NCBI GenBank assembly: GCA_963798855.1
Contig: CAWCUU010000002.1
Span: 868,001 to 932,000 of the forward strand
DNA from: CAWCUU01 sp963798855
Lineage (GTDB): Bacteria; Gemmatimonadota; Gemmatimonadetes; Longimicrobiales; RSA9
Direction: 5' to 3'
Length of the DNA: 64,000 nt
Shown here one piece after another: positions 8,349-16,903 of this stretch; the stretch's first letter is position 1; each line of letters opens with the position of its first letter. The notes under the pieces were generated by a model that searched no databases, was not told the origin of the DNA, and worked only from the letters and a program-made list of their open reading frames with translations. The position numbers and the translations under genes are program-made.

Positions 8349-8939
8349 TCAGGTCGGGAAGTGGGGATCGCCGAGCACCTGCCGGGCCTGCCAGAAATGC
8401 CGCCGGTTGTGCGCCATCATCATGCGGAACGCCTGCCCAATGGAGAGGCGAAGGAGCGGGAAGAACGGCGAGCGCATTCTCGCCCTGCCGAGATCCACGC
8501 CGTCGGCCTCGTGAATCGCCTTTCGCAGCTCGTCCTGACTGGCGATGAAGTCCGCGATGACGGTGTCGCGTCGCAGGTCCCGGTGCGGCTCGAGCGAGCG
8601 AAACGTCTTCAATCGCAGCCGTGGGGGCGGCTCCATCGCGCGGACGTAGCGCTCGGCGAGCCTGCCGTGCCTGTAGGGTCCGGAGCGGAGCATTCCGCGC
8701 GCACGCGCAGCCGCGAGCGTCTCGCGCACGGCGCGCAGATAGCGCCGGTTCGTCAGCCTCAGATGATCGAGGTTCTCCGCCACCGACCATCTCGAAGGTG
8801 CCGGTCGCCAGCACAGCTGCCCCTCGCTCAACGGTGCAATGATGGACTCGACCTCGGCGTTCTGTGCCTCGATCTCGGCCAGCAAGCCGCGCAGCTCGTC
8901 CGCCAGCGCGACCTGTGGCTCTGCGTTCGCGATCGTCAT
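8349..8939 (-). CDS. DinB-like four-helix protein
   Basis: A 196-residue protein of the DinB/YfiT-like putative metalloenzyme superfamily, all-alpha four-helix bundles that bind a divalent metal through three histidines. Candidate ligands are the His in ENLDHLRLTNRRYL and the pair in MMMAHNRRHFWQARQV (HxxxH spacing) near the C-terminus. Members include mycothiol/bacillithiol-dependent transferases and many of unknown function, so the reaction is not assigned. ATG at 8939 has a strong GGAGG Shine-Dalgarno. Confidence 0.8.
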   Translation of the reverse strand: MTIANAEPQVALADELRGLLAEIEAQNAEVESIIAPLSEGQLCWRPAPSRWSVAENLDHLRLTNRRYLRAVRETLAAARARGMLRSGPYRHGRLAERYVRAMEPPPRLRLKTFRSLEPHRDLRRDTVIADFIASQDELRKAIHEADGVDLGRARMRSPFFPLLRLSIGQAFRMMMAHNRRHFWQARQVLGDPHFPT

Positions 8940-9017
8940 TTAGCCTCCGGTGTACGGGCCGCAGCCAAGGGCCGCAGCGGGAGCGGGCGTATCCGAGCGG
9001 GTCGCGGTCCGCGCCGC

Positions 9018-9632
9018 TCAGGTAGCCGCGAGCAGCTCGTCGACCGTCTGATCGGCGACGTGGAGCACGCCCGCCAACCTTCGCACGATCGCCGCCTCCC
9101 GCGGGTGCAGGTCGCCGTCCGAGCAGGACACCAGCACAGCGCCTTTCAACACCTGCTCCTTGCCGTAGCTGTTCAGGTAGCCGACGACCCGCGCCAGATA
9201 GCGCGCCACGGTCGTCGGGGTTCTGCTCGCCGCATGCACTTCTCGCTCCACTTCCTCCGGCTCCAGCTCGATCCCCGCGACGTCGCGAAAGATTCGACGC
9301 ACGGTTTCGATCTCCGGCGCCTCGATGACGCCGTCGACCATCACCATCAGAGCGAGGATCCGCTTCAGCGCCCGCTGGTATTCCGATCGAACGTACGGCG
9401 TCCGTTCTCCCGCGTCGTAGGCGAGGACTTCGAGCCGGAACGTCGACAGGCAGTGCTCGCACTCGACGTATTCGCCGAGTCGCCCCAGGCGGAAGCGGAG
9501 CGGACCGAGGTGAAGGGCTCGCAGCACTTCCGTCTGCCGGAAGCCGCGCTGCTCCATGCAGACCGGACAGAAGAAGCGCCCCCGCGCGATGATCCGGGAC
9601 ACGGGCTCGGAGCTGACAGGATTCGCAGGCAT
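9018..9632 (-). CDS. Zinc-ribbon plus TerB-like domain protein
   Basis: A 204-residue cytosolic protein. An N-terminal zinc ribbon has two cysteine pairs, CPVC at 22-25 and CEHC at 58-61. From about residue 85 an all-helical domain (RALKRILALMVMVDGVIEAP, later SCSDGDLHPREAAIVRRLAG) matches the TerB/TerB-like fold, which binds metal through acidic residues and occurs in tellurite resistance and membrane-stress systems. Here no other ter gene is near, so a role in tellurite resistance is not supported. Probably a regulatory or chaperone-like adaptor. Confidence 0.65.
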   Translation of the reverse strand: MPANPVSSEPVSRIIARGRFFCPVCMEQRGFRQTEVLRALHLGPLRFRLGRLGEYVECEHCLSTFRLEVLAYDAGERTPYVRSEYQRALKRILALMVMVDGVIEAPEIETVRRIFRDVAGIELEPEEVEREVHAASRTPTTVARYLARVVGYLNSYGKEQVLKGAVLVSCSDGDLHPREAAIVRRLAGVLHVADQTVDELLAAT

Positions 9633-9755
9633 ACCAAGAGGACTCCGAGCCGCGCGGCCACACGCGGCCTTGAAGCAGTGCTCAATCTAGCCGATCCCGC
9701 TCGCAGCGAACAGGGCTGGCGACCCGCCGGGGCAGCGAGTGGATCTGCGTATCCG

Positions 9756-11156
9756 CTACCCCTCCGTCGATTCTTCTCCCTGCGATGGTGACGCGGTCTC
9801 CGGCCGTCCGATGCTCGCGTCCGCACGCCGGTTCAGGGCCGGACCGCCGGGACCGGGATAGGTGATCCTCTCGCCCGTGCCTCGAGCGCGCCGCAGCTCG
9901 ATGTGGGGCGAGCCCGTGATGAGTCGGATTCCCCGTTGATAGCTCAGGTAGGCCCAGGCCCACTGGATCATGACGAGCAGCCGGTTGCGGAAGCCGATCA
10001 GGTAGAGGATGTGGACGAAGACCCAAACGAGCCAGGCCGGATAACCGGAGAGGTGCAGACCGCGGATATCGGCGACGGCCGCCGCGCGACCGATGGTCGC
10101 GAGGTTCCCCTTGTCCAGGTAGTGGAACGGGGCCCGTGCGCGATCGTCGAGATCTCTCAGGATCTGGCGGGCCGCATGTCTACCCATCTGGATGGCGCCC
10201 TGTGCGACGCCCGGGACGAGCGAGCCGTCCGACTGCCGCAAGCTGGCCAGGTCGCCGGTAACGAAGATCTCGGGATGGCCCGGCACGCTGCAGTCCGGCT
10301 CGACAATGACTCGCCCCGCGCGGTCCGCCTCCACGCCGAGGCTCCGGCCCAGCGGCGAGGCCGCGACGCCAGCCGCCCAGAATACGTTCCCGGCCTCCAG
10401 CCGCTCCTCCCCCATCTGCACGCCGTTGGCGTCGATCCCGGTGACGAGCGTGCCCGTACGGACGTCGACGCCCAGGCGCCGCAGCTGTCGCTCGGCTTTC
10501 GCGGACAGCGCGTCAGGGTATCCGGGCAAAACGCGAGGCGCGCCCTCGACGAGCAGGATGCGTGTCGTGGTCGTGTCGATCGCTCGGAAGTCACGAGGGA
10601 TGACCTGCCGCGCGATCTCGGCCATCGCGCCGGCGAGCTCGACGCCCGTCGGTCCGGCGCCGACGATCACGAAGGTCAGCAGTCGCCGCCTCGCCTCGGC
10701 GTCGGCCTCACGTTCGGCCGCCTCGAACGCGAGCAGGAAGCGCCGGCGGATTTCCACGGCATCGTCGACGGTCTTCAACCCCGGGGCCTGCCCGCTCCAC
10801 TCGGAGTGGCCGAAGTAGGCGTGCGTGGCGCCGGTCGCGACGACGAGGTAGTCGTAGCCGAGAGTGGCATCGGCTAGGATGACGACGCGGCGCTCGACCT
10901 CGATGCCGACGGCTTCGCCGAGCCACACCTCCACGTTGCGCTGCCGCTTGAGTATCGAGCGGAGCGGCGAGGCAATGTCGCCGGGCGAGAGCGATGCCGT
11001 CGCGACCTGGTAGAGCAGCGGCTGGAAGAGGTGGTAGTTGTGCCGATCCACCAGCGTGACGCGTACGGGCGCGCGGCGAAGCCCCCGGGCACAGTTCAGC
11101 CCGGCGAAGCCGCCGCCCAGGATCACGACGTGAGGCGCGCTCCCCCCCGAGGCCAT
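9756..11156 (-). CDS. ndh: Type II NADH dehydrogenase
   Basis: A 466-residue FAD-dependent NADH:quinone oxidoreductase, a non-proton-pumping entry to the respiratory chain on the inner face of the membrane. FAD-binding GGGFAGL at residues 14-20, the NDH-2 hallmark HNYHLFQPLLYQVATASLSP, a second Rossmann motif GAGPTGVELA near 170 and the conserved VTGDLAS near the end of the FAD domain are present. A hydrophobic region near residues 375-410 suits membrane anchoring. The ATG overlaps the stop of the upstream M14 gene (TGATG), so the two are translationally coupled. Confidence 0.9.
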   Translation of the reverse strand: MASGGSAPHVVILGGGFAGLNCARGLRRAPVRVTLVDRHNYHLFQPLLYQVATASLSPGDIASPLRSILKRQRNVEVWLGEAVGIEVERRVVILADATLGYDYLVVATGATHAYFGHSEWSGQAPGLKTVDDAVEIRRRFLLAFEAAEREADAEARRRLLTFVIVGAGPTGVELAGAMAEIARQVIPRDFRAIDTTTTRILLVEGAPRVLPGYPDALSAKAERQLRRLGVDVRTGTLVTGIDANGVQMGEERLEAGNVFWAAGVAASPLGRSLGVEADRAGRVIVEPDCSVPGHPEIFVTGDLASLRQSDGSLVPGVAQGAIQMGRHAARQILRDLDDRARAPFHYLDKGNLATIGRAAAVADIRGLHLSGYPAWLVWVFVHILYLIGFRNRLLVMIQWAWAYLSYQRGIRLITGSPHIELRRARGTGERITYPGPGGPALNRRADASIGRPETASPSQGEESTEG

Positions 11157-14020
11157 CAATGCCCCGTCGAGCGAGCCTCGGCGACGTCGCCGCCCTCCGG
11201 CGGCTTCTTCAGCCCGACGCCGAGATCGTTCCAGTTCATGATCGCGTTCCAGACGAAGGCGAAGTCGCCCTGATTCTGGAAGCGGTGCAGCGGATCGAAG
11301 CCGAACAGCACGATCGTGCCTCTGCCGACCGGCGCGACGATCACCGCCGGGCCGCCGGCCATCTCCGCGGGCTCCTTCGCCAGCCCGCTGAGCAGCAGGG
11401 TGTCCTTCACCGCCGCGTACTTGACGACCACGTTCGGCTTCAGATCGTCGCCGACCCGGAAATAGGGACCGAAGCGGTGGTACAGCGGCACGGTCGCATC
11501 GTAGCCGTAGGCGAGTGGGTTCTCCGGCTGCTCGACCGTGGCGCGGACGATCGAGCCAGGCACGAAAAGGTTCTTCGGGCTCACCGTCGAGACGTTGCGG
11601 ATCATGCCCATGTCGACCGGCAGCGTACCCGCCGAGCCGAGCGCGAGGAAGGTACCCCCTTCGCGCACGAAGTCGCGCAGCGCGCCCAGACCCTCGTACG
11701 TCAACCCTCCCGTGATGTCCTGGGCGCTGTCCGGCAGCCCGAGGGCCGGGTACTCGGCGGTCGGGACGTAGGCAAGCGGCCCCCACTTCGGATCAATGCC
11801 TTCCAGGATCGAGCGCCCGCTGGCGCCGGCGCCCTGCTGCGCCATCAGGATCACGTCGAAGCGCGAGCGCAGCCCGGGGCGGCCGCGCAGCTCGTCGACG
11901 CCCAGGTAGGCGTAGGGCACGCCGAAGCGGTCGAGCGCGACCCGCACAGAGCCATCGTCCTGCGTATTCCGCCACGTGTGCAGCAGCGCGATCCGCGGCG
12001 GGTCCATGGCGTGTCGGACGACATCGCGTACATCGCGCTCGCGCAGCCCGATCACCTGCATCCCCATCTCGCGTGCGAGCGCGTCGAAGCGGCCGCGGTC
12101 GAGACGTGCGCCCTGGACGAGCCAGGTGCCGGCAGGCAGTGAATCGCGCCCGGCCCGGAAGCCGTGCTCCGCGGCGAGCACCGGCACGTCCTTCAGCGCG
12201 TAGTAGGCGCGGATCGAGTGGGCGGATGCGTGCGGCAGGATCGCGTACCAGTCGGCACGGTTGGCCGCCTGGATGGTGCCCGGGATCTGGACGTGCGCCC
12301 CGCCGACCGGCTCCATCGGCAGCGACAGCACCGCCGAATCCTGCACGGCCGAAGCGACCACATTGAACATCAGCGGATAGGTCCAGCCGACATCGTCGTA
12401 CGGCCGCGGCGCGTCTTCCGGGAACTTCTGCCGTTCCATCAGCGTGAGCGCGTAGTCGCGGTACGGCTGGTCCATGCGGATGACGTAGTCGCCCTTGCCG
12501 ACGTGCACGTCACCGAAGTCGCCGCTCGCCGTCGCCCGGTGGATCTCGATCCCGTGCGCCGTGATCAGGTTCACCATGGTCGCGGCGTCGGCCCGCCGCT
12601 GCTGTTCCTGCGGCACGACCCACGCATACGGCGCCACGGTGCGACCTCGCTGGAGCGAGTTCCTGGACTTCGTCCAGAAGTCGCGGAGCATCCGCTCCCG
12701 GTTCTGTGCGACCAGCGACAGCGCGGTCAGCGCACCGGTCTCCATGTAGTTCGTGTTGTTGCGCAGCGACCAGAGCGTTTCCTTGCGGGGCGGGAGCGGT
12801 CGGTACCACTCGACGTCCGTCGCGTTGCTCTCCAGCTTGCGCTTCTGTGTCAGCGGCACGCCGTTGCCGAACGTCTCGTAGAAGCGGCCGAGCGTATTCA
12901 GATCGTTGTTCGTCACCCACATCAGGTAGCCGGGATACCACCCGTCGTAGAAGCCGTGCGTCCAGACGCCGGGCATTCCGTATGCCGTCAGCGCGGTCAC
13001 CTCGTCGTTGGCGAGCCACTGCCATTCGCCGATCGTGATCGGGTCGATCGCGTTGTTGTAAGGCCCCGTCCCCGTGGATGTGTAGAGGTACGGCACGGAC
13101 TCGTGTAGATCGTGGCCGACCGTGTAGTGCCATTCGAGCGCCAGGTCTACGAGGATGCGCGTCAGCGCGAGAGACATCTGGAGGCCGTCACGGTTGTTGT
13201 CGTGCATGATGTAGTGCCCCCAGTACGGCGGGCCGGGCACCTCGTCGTCCGGGTCGTACGCCTCCGTGTTGTGCGCCCGGTACCACTGCACGACGCGATT
13301 GCGGCCATCCACCTCGACGACCGGGATGATGAACACGACGACGTCGTCGCGAATCCGCTGGAGCGCCGGGTCGTCCGAGGTCGCCAGTCGGTAGGCGAGC
13401 TCCATCGCCATCTCTGGCGGCCCCGTCTCCTGCGAGTGCAGCCCGGCGTAGAAGGTGTAAATGACGGGCAGCTGCCCGATCAGCCGCTGCGCCTCGGCGT
13501 CGTCCGTCTCGCGCGGATCGGCGAGGCGGCCGAGCCCGGCCCTGATTTCATCCAGCCGCTGCAGGTTCTTCTCGCTCCCGACCTGGACCAGCGCGAGGTG
13601 GTTCCCCTCCTCAGTCGCGCCGAGCTCCTGGAAACGGACGCGCGGGGTGCTGCCCGCGAGAGCGCGATAGTAACCATAGATCTCATCGACGTCGTGCAGG
13701 ACGCCGGGCTTGCCGATCGGATAACCGAAGTGCCTCGTCGGCGACACGACGGCGCCGCCGTCGGTAAGGTAGTCGACGAGCGGGCTCGTGTACTCCGGCA
13801 TCGTCGTCCAGGACAGGATCTGACGGGTGGAGGAGGTGTCCACCGACTGCCCCCATGACGTCCCCGCCGGTATTCCACGCGCGCGCCACCAGTCGAAGCT
13901 CTGTGGCACCGCCGGCGAGGCATCGCTCGTGTCCGCCACCTGCCCGCGCGCGGAGCCGGGCACGATGAGCGATGAGACGACGACGACCGGCAGCACGGAC
14001 GACAACGCGCGACGGCGCAT
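11156..14020 (-). CDS. Large secreted M14 zinc carboxypeptidase
   Basis: A 954-residue exported metallopeptidase of family M14. An N-terminal signal peptide (hydrophobic VLPVVVVSSLIVPGSARG) is followed by the catalytic domain; zinc ligands fit HSQE (His195, Glu198) with the third histidine in GHDLHES near residues 303-306. The C-terminal half (about 600-950) is a conserved extension with a glutamine-amidotransferase-like look shared with the two other M14 proteins of the window. Likely trims peptides outside the cytoplasm. ATG at 14020 has GGGAGG. It is coupled to ndh downstream; heptamer repeats lie just upstream. Confidence 0.88.
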   Translation of the reverse strand: MRRRALSSVLPVVVVSSLIVPGSARGQVADTSDASPAVPQSFDWWRARGIPAGTSWGQSVDTSSTRQILSWTTMPEYTSPLVDYLTDGGAVVSPTRHFGYPIGKPGVLHDVDEIYGYYRALAGSTPRVRFQELGATEEGNHLALVQVGSEKNLQRLDEIRAGLGRLADPRETDDAEAQRLIGQLPVIYTFYAGLHSQETGPPEMAMELAYRLATSDDPALQRIRDDVVVFIIPVVEVDGRNRVVQWYRAHNTEAYDPDDEVPGPPYWGHYIMHDNNRDGLQMSLALTRILVDLALEWHYTVGHDLHESVPYLYTSTGTGPYNNAIDPITIGEWQWLANDEVTALTAYGMPGVWTHGFYDGWYPGYLMWVTNNDLNTLGRFYETFGNGVPLTQKRKLESNATDVEWYRPLPPRKETLWSLRNNTNYMETGALTALSLVAQNRERMLRDFWTKSRNSLQRGRTVAPYAWVVPQEQQRRADAATMVNLITAHGIEIHRATASGDFGDVHVGKGDYVIRMDQPYRDYALTLMERQKFPEDAPRPYDDVGWTYPLMFNVVASAVQDSAVLSLPMEPVGGAHVQIPGTIQAANRADWYAILPHASAHSIRAYYALKDVPVLAAEHGFRAGRDSLPAGTWLVQGARLDRGRFDALAREMGMQVIGLRERDVRDVVRHAMDPPRIALLHTWRNTQDDGSVRVALDRFGVPYAYLGVDELRGRPGLRSRFDVILMAQQGAGASGRSILEGIDPKWGPLAYVPTAEYPALGLPDSAQDITGGLTYEGLGALRDFVREGGTFLALGSAGTLPVDMGMIRNVSTVSPKNLFVPGSIVRATVEQPENPLAYGYDATVPLYHRFGPYFRVGDDLKPNVVVKYAAVKDTLLLSGLAKEPAEMAGGPAVIVAPVGRGTIVLFGFDPLHRFQNQGDFAFVWNAIMNWNDLGVGLKKPPEGGDVAEARSTGH

Positions 14021-14030
14021 GCGGCCTCCC

Positions 14031-14065
14031 TGAAGTGTGAACCGTGAAGTGGGAAGTGTGAAGCG
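14031..14065 (-). repeat. Heptamer array, five units, upstream of the M14 gene
   Basis: Five consecutive 7-base units in perfect register; on the minus strand they read as variants of ACTTCAC (on the plus strand TGAAGTG, TGAACCG, TGAAGTG, GGAAGTG, TGAAGCG). The array ends 11 bases before the M14 start codon at 14020, next to its Shine-Dalgarno. The same unit recurs at 40226-40281. Confidence 0.7.
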
Positions 14066-14098
14066 GCGGGGCTGAAAAGAACAGAGGGGCGATGACGA

Positions 14099-14126
14099 AC
14101 TTCACACTTCGAAGCTCAACGTTCAG
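14099..14126 (+). repeat. Heptamer array, four degenerate units
   Basis: ACTTCAC, ACTTCGA, AGCTCAA and CGTTCAG follow each other in 7-base register on the plus strand, opposite in orientation to the array at 14031-14065, so the two can pair as an inverted repeat. The array covers the stop codon of the LysM gene and may serve as its transcription end. Confidence 0.5.
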
Positions 14127-15228
14127 AAGGCATGGTCAGGACCTGGCCAGGCTTGATACGGGAGCCACGCAGGCCGTTCACGCGCTTGAGCGCGTTGACG
14201 GTCGTCCCGTGTCGACGGGCGATGGACCAGAGGGTGTCGCCGGAGTCCACGCGGTAGCGCGTCACGCTGGCGGCGGCCAGCTGGGAGGCCGCGCGGTCGC
14301 CACCCGGCACGTTGAGCCGCTGACCGGCCACGATATCCGGGGAATCCAGGCCGTTCACGTCGAGCAGCGCTGCCACGGTGGTGCCGAACCGGCGCGCGAT
14401 ACCCCAGAGCGTCTCGCCGCGCAGCACGACGTGCGGAATCAGATCCGCCTGGAGAGGCGCCGCTGCCCCGGTCGCGTCCGTCCGCTGCGGGGTTCCGGCG
14501 GCGTCGGACGGGCCGCCCGCTCCGACCGAGGGTCCCGCCCCGGACCCGGCGGCCGCGAGCGTTCCAGCGCCCGCATCCGTGTCATCCGCGTCCGCCCTCG
14601 CGTCCTCCGCCGCGTCGTCGGCAAGGGCGACCGTGGAGGAGGCCGTCCGCGATCGCGGATTCTCTCCGATGTCCGCGAGGTACTGGTAGTACGGGTGCGG
14701 GAAGATCGCGACGTGGTAATGCGGCGGGTGGTGCTCGCGGGTCGCCTCCAGCACGCCCTGTCGTTCCAGCGACAGCAGCGTCCGCTCGATCCAGCGTCGG
14801 CAGCTCGAGCGATTGCTGCGGCGCAGATCCATCGCCATCCCGGTCGGGTGCACGGTCCGGTTCGACGAGTTCCACAGCCGCATCGATTCGGGGCGGACCA
14901 GGCTGGTCACGACCAGCTGCTCGCCGCAGGCGGACCGATACTCCCGCGCCAGCCGCTGGACGAAGACCTTGACCTCGGGTCTCGCATAGGGATACGAGAC
15001 GCGGTGGAGCATGTAGTCCGCGTTGCCGGGAACCCGGACGAGCAGGCCGAGCTCGACGAAATGGCGGATTCCCCGCGGACTCTGCAGGTACGTGTAGTCG
15101 TGCGCGCGGGCCTGACGGTTCTGCACGGTCAGCGAGTGCGCAGAGCCACGCAGGCTCTGCGCGTTCAGCGGCTGCACTGCGGCGACGGCGCCGAGGACGC
15201 CGAGGGCCGCGACGGCGGATCGGAGCAC
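14116..15228 (-). CDS. DUF5715 peptidase-like protein with two LysM domains
   Basis: A 370-residue secreted cell-wall protein. GTG at 15228 was chosen because a GAGGGG Shine-Dalgarno precedes it and a signal peptide (LRSAVAALGVLGAVAAVQ) follows. Residues about 80-190 form a DUF5715/M15-like domain: HPTGMAMDLR and HPPHYHVAIF carry the His, Asp and HxH expected of zinc D,D-peptidases of the VanY/M15 fold. A low-complexity Ala/Gly/Asp linker leads to two LysM modules (each with GDTLWSIARR or GETLWGIARR) that bind peptidoglycan. Probably a wall hydrolase or remodelling factor. Confidence 0.8.
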   Translation of the reverse strand: MLRSAVAALGVLGAVAAVQPLNAQSLRGSAHSLTVQNRQARAHDYTYLQSPRGIRHFVELGLLVRVPGNADYMLHRVSYPYARPEVKVFVQRLAREYRSACGEQLVVTSLVRPESMRLWNSSNRTVHPTGMAMDLRRSNRSSCRRWIERTLLSLERQGVLEATREHHPPHYHVAIFPHPYYQYLADIGENPRSRTASSTVALADDAAEDARADADDTDAGAGTLAAAGSGAGPSVGAGGPSDAAGTPQRTDATGAAAPLQADLIPHVVLRGETLWGIARRFGTTVAALLDVNGLDSPDIVAGQRLNVPGGDRAASQLAAASVTRYRVDSGDTLWSIARRHGTTVNALKRVNGLRGSRIKPGQVLTMPSER

Positions 15229-15325
15229 GCCTACCCCTCGGGTATTCGAGATTGAACTCAGATATGTCTTTTTCGGTTGCGCCGAGAACCAGGGGAGGAT
15301 GATTCCGCATTGCGGGCGCAGGACC

Positions 15326-15354
15326 ACAATGCGGCGCCGAATCCGGTGTGTCAA
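15326..15354 (-). promoter_or_regulatory. Possible promoter of the LysM/DUF5715 gene
   Basis: A perfect TTGACA on the minus strand, followed after 17 bases by CATTGT, about 100 bases before the GTG start. The second box is poor, so only the -35 is convincing. Confidence 0.3.
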
Positions 15355-15371
15355 GTCCGCTGCCGACAGCA

Positions 15372-15402
15372 GCTTCCGACGCCGGCTCAGGAGGTCGGAA
15401 GC
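15372..15402 (-). terminator. Hairpin around the stop codon of the outer-membrane protein gene
   Basis: GCTTCCGAC and GTCGGAAGC form a 9-bp perfect stem with a 13-base loop that contains the stop codon at 15387-15389. It separates the barrel gene from the LysM gene promoter. No T-run follows. Confidence 0.5.
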
Positions 15403-16085
15403 GCGGGCCTGACGCGATAGACGAGCCCGAGGTCGGCGTGGAAGCCGTCGAACGTGCGCGTGACGCCCACGTCATCGCCGTAGCGGGTCCACAGATACCC
15501 GCCGCGCAGCTCCAGCCCCACGGCCGGCGAGAGGTGCACCTGCAAGCCGCCTCCACCCCGCAGGCTGAGACCGGTCACCAGGTGCGTCCCTCCGCTGCCG
15601 GCCAGGGTTCCCGGACGGGAGTGGTCGACACCGAGCGCCAGTCCCGCCCCCGCGTCGATGAACGGCTCGACGACGTCCCGAGGCCGCGTCAGCGGGTAGA
15701 GCTTCGCCGCCGCCGTGAGCGGGATCACGTACGTCGTCATCCGGGGGCTCGAGCCGTTGCCGAAGACTCCATCGCTTCGATCCGTCTCGAGGGTGCGCCG
15801 CCAGAGGCCGATGGTCGTCTCAGTGGCCGCGTGACCCCGGCCCCGCTCGAGCGAGAGCATGAAGACCGGCCAGGTCGTCGTGCGGACATCGGTCGGGACG
15901 CTTGGGTCCGACACGTTCCAGGTCCCCACGGAGAAGGCAGTGCCGCCGCGGAGCTCCGGCCGGCGGCGAGCCGGGGTCGAGTCCGCAGGCTCCTGCGCTC
16001 GCAGCTGCCGCGGCGCGACGGCGCCCCAGACCACGACCGAGCACAGCAGAGTCAGAGCGCGTCCTGCGGGGCTTCGGGTAATCAC
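15387..16085 (-). CDS. Putative outer-membrane beta-barrel protein
   Basis: A 232-residue exported protein. GTG at 16085 is preceded by GGAGAG and begins a signal peptide (ALTLLCSVVVWGAVA, cleaved after LRAQ). The mature chain alternates polar and apolar residues in Gly-rich, aromatic strands (GAGLALGVD, LSLRGGGGLQVHLSP, LELRGGYLW) and ends in a strand, as in small outer-membrane barrels of the OmpA/OprF-like type. No ligand can be assigned. Confidence 0.65.
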   Translation of the reverse strand: MITRSPAGRALTLLCSVVVWGAVAPRQLRAQEPADSTPARRRPELRGGTAFSVGTWNVSDPSVPTDVRTTTWPVFMLSLERGRGHAATETTIGLWRRTLETDRSDGVFGNGSSPRMTTYVIPLTAAAKLYPLTRPRDVVEPFIDAGAGLALGVDHSRPGTLAGSGGTHLVTGLSLRGGGGLQVHLSPAVGLELRGGYLWTRYGDDVGVTRTFDGFHADLGLVYRVRPALPTS

Positions 16086-16246
16086 TCGGTAGCTCCTCTC
16101 CTCGTTGCGCGACGGCGCGGCCACTCGGGCAGACCGCGGGCCCCACAGGTTAGCGAGGGCGACCCGAGAAGAAACGAGGCGCCGCTCCAGCGACGCCCCG
16201 TTCGGTGCAAACCCCGCTCGCCCGCGCCCGGTTCCCGGGCGGGCGA

Positions 16247-16393
16247 TCAGATGAAGTAGCCGGCCGCACGACCCACCTGATAGAGCAGGGCTCCGATCAC
16301 TGCAACGTACAGCGCCGCCGTCCCGCAAACCTCGATGATCGCCAGCGCCGTCGCGTCGCGCCGGTCCCGCCGAGCCACGATCTCGTACAGCAT
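16247..16393 (-). CDS. Small membrane protein, 48 residues
   Basis: A short gene with an excellent Shine-Dalgarno (GGAGGAGATC before ATG). The protein has a charged N-terminus (MLYEIVARRDRRDA), one hydrophobic span (CGTAALYVAVIGALLY) and a short polar tail (QVGRAAGYFI). It is too short to place in a family. It lies 115 bases downstream of the small DUF1800-like gene on the same strand. Confidence 0.6.
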   Translation of the reverse strand: MLYEIVARRDRRDATALAIIEVCGTAALYVAVIGALLYQVGRAAGYFI

Positions 16394-16507
16394 GATCTCC
16401 TCCGATTCCAGGACGCTCGCCGCGTCCTCCCGTTTTCGGTTGCCTCCTCGACACTCCTGGTCCGGTCGTCGTGGCGGGGCCCCGCACAGTGCCGACCTCG
16501 CACTTCC

Positions 16508-16774
16508 CTACGGACGGCGGTGTGATCGAGTTTCCGACCGCCCATCCCGCATCCGCCGTCGTGGAGTTGGACCGCGTGCGTGCGGAAATGGTTGCAGCCA
16601 TCGCTGCGCGATCTGAAGGATGTCCTCCGGCCGCGGGTCGAACGTGGCCCGCTCGAGAAGGTGGACCGCCGCCTGCCGGTCGGTCGGGCCGACCGGCACC
16701 GGACCGCCGACTCCGGTCGAATCGGTGAACGAGGCGACCACGAGCGCGGCGCACAGAGCTGCAGCGAATTTCAT
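16508..16774 (-). CDS. Truncated DUF1800-like secreted protein
   Basis: An 88-residue product with a GGGAGG Shine-Dalgarno and a signal peptide (MKFAAALCAALVVASF). The segment AAVHLLERATFDPRPEDI resembles the opening of DUF1800 proteins, whose normal length is about 450-550 residues, but the rest of that domain is absent here and the C-terminus turns into an Arg-rich tail. It is either a decayed remnant or a small protein that kept only the first helices. No further DUF1800 sequence was found in other frames down to 16393. Confidence 0.5.
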   Translation of the reverse strand: MKFAAALCAALVVASFTDSTGVGGPVPVGPTDRQAAVHLLERATFDPRPEDILQIAQRWLQPFPHARGPTPRRRMRDGRSETRSHRRP

Positions 16775-16903
16775 GGCGCCTCCCGGTTGCTTCTGATCGG
16801 ATGCGGCGAGGCGCCGCTACGTTAAAGTCCATCCGATGCACGGAACTTGCTCCGGCTCGCCAGTTCGCCGGCGAGATCAACCCGTGGCCGAGGAGAGTGA
16901 CGG

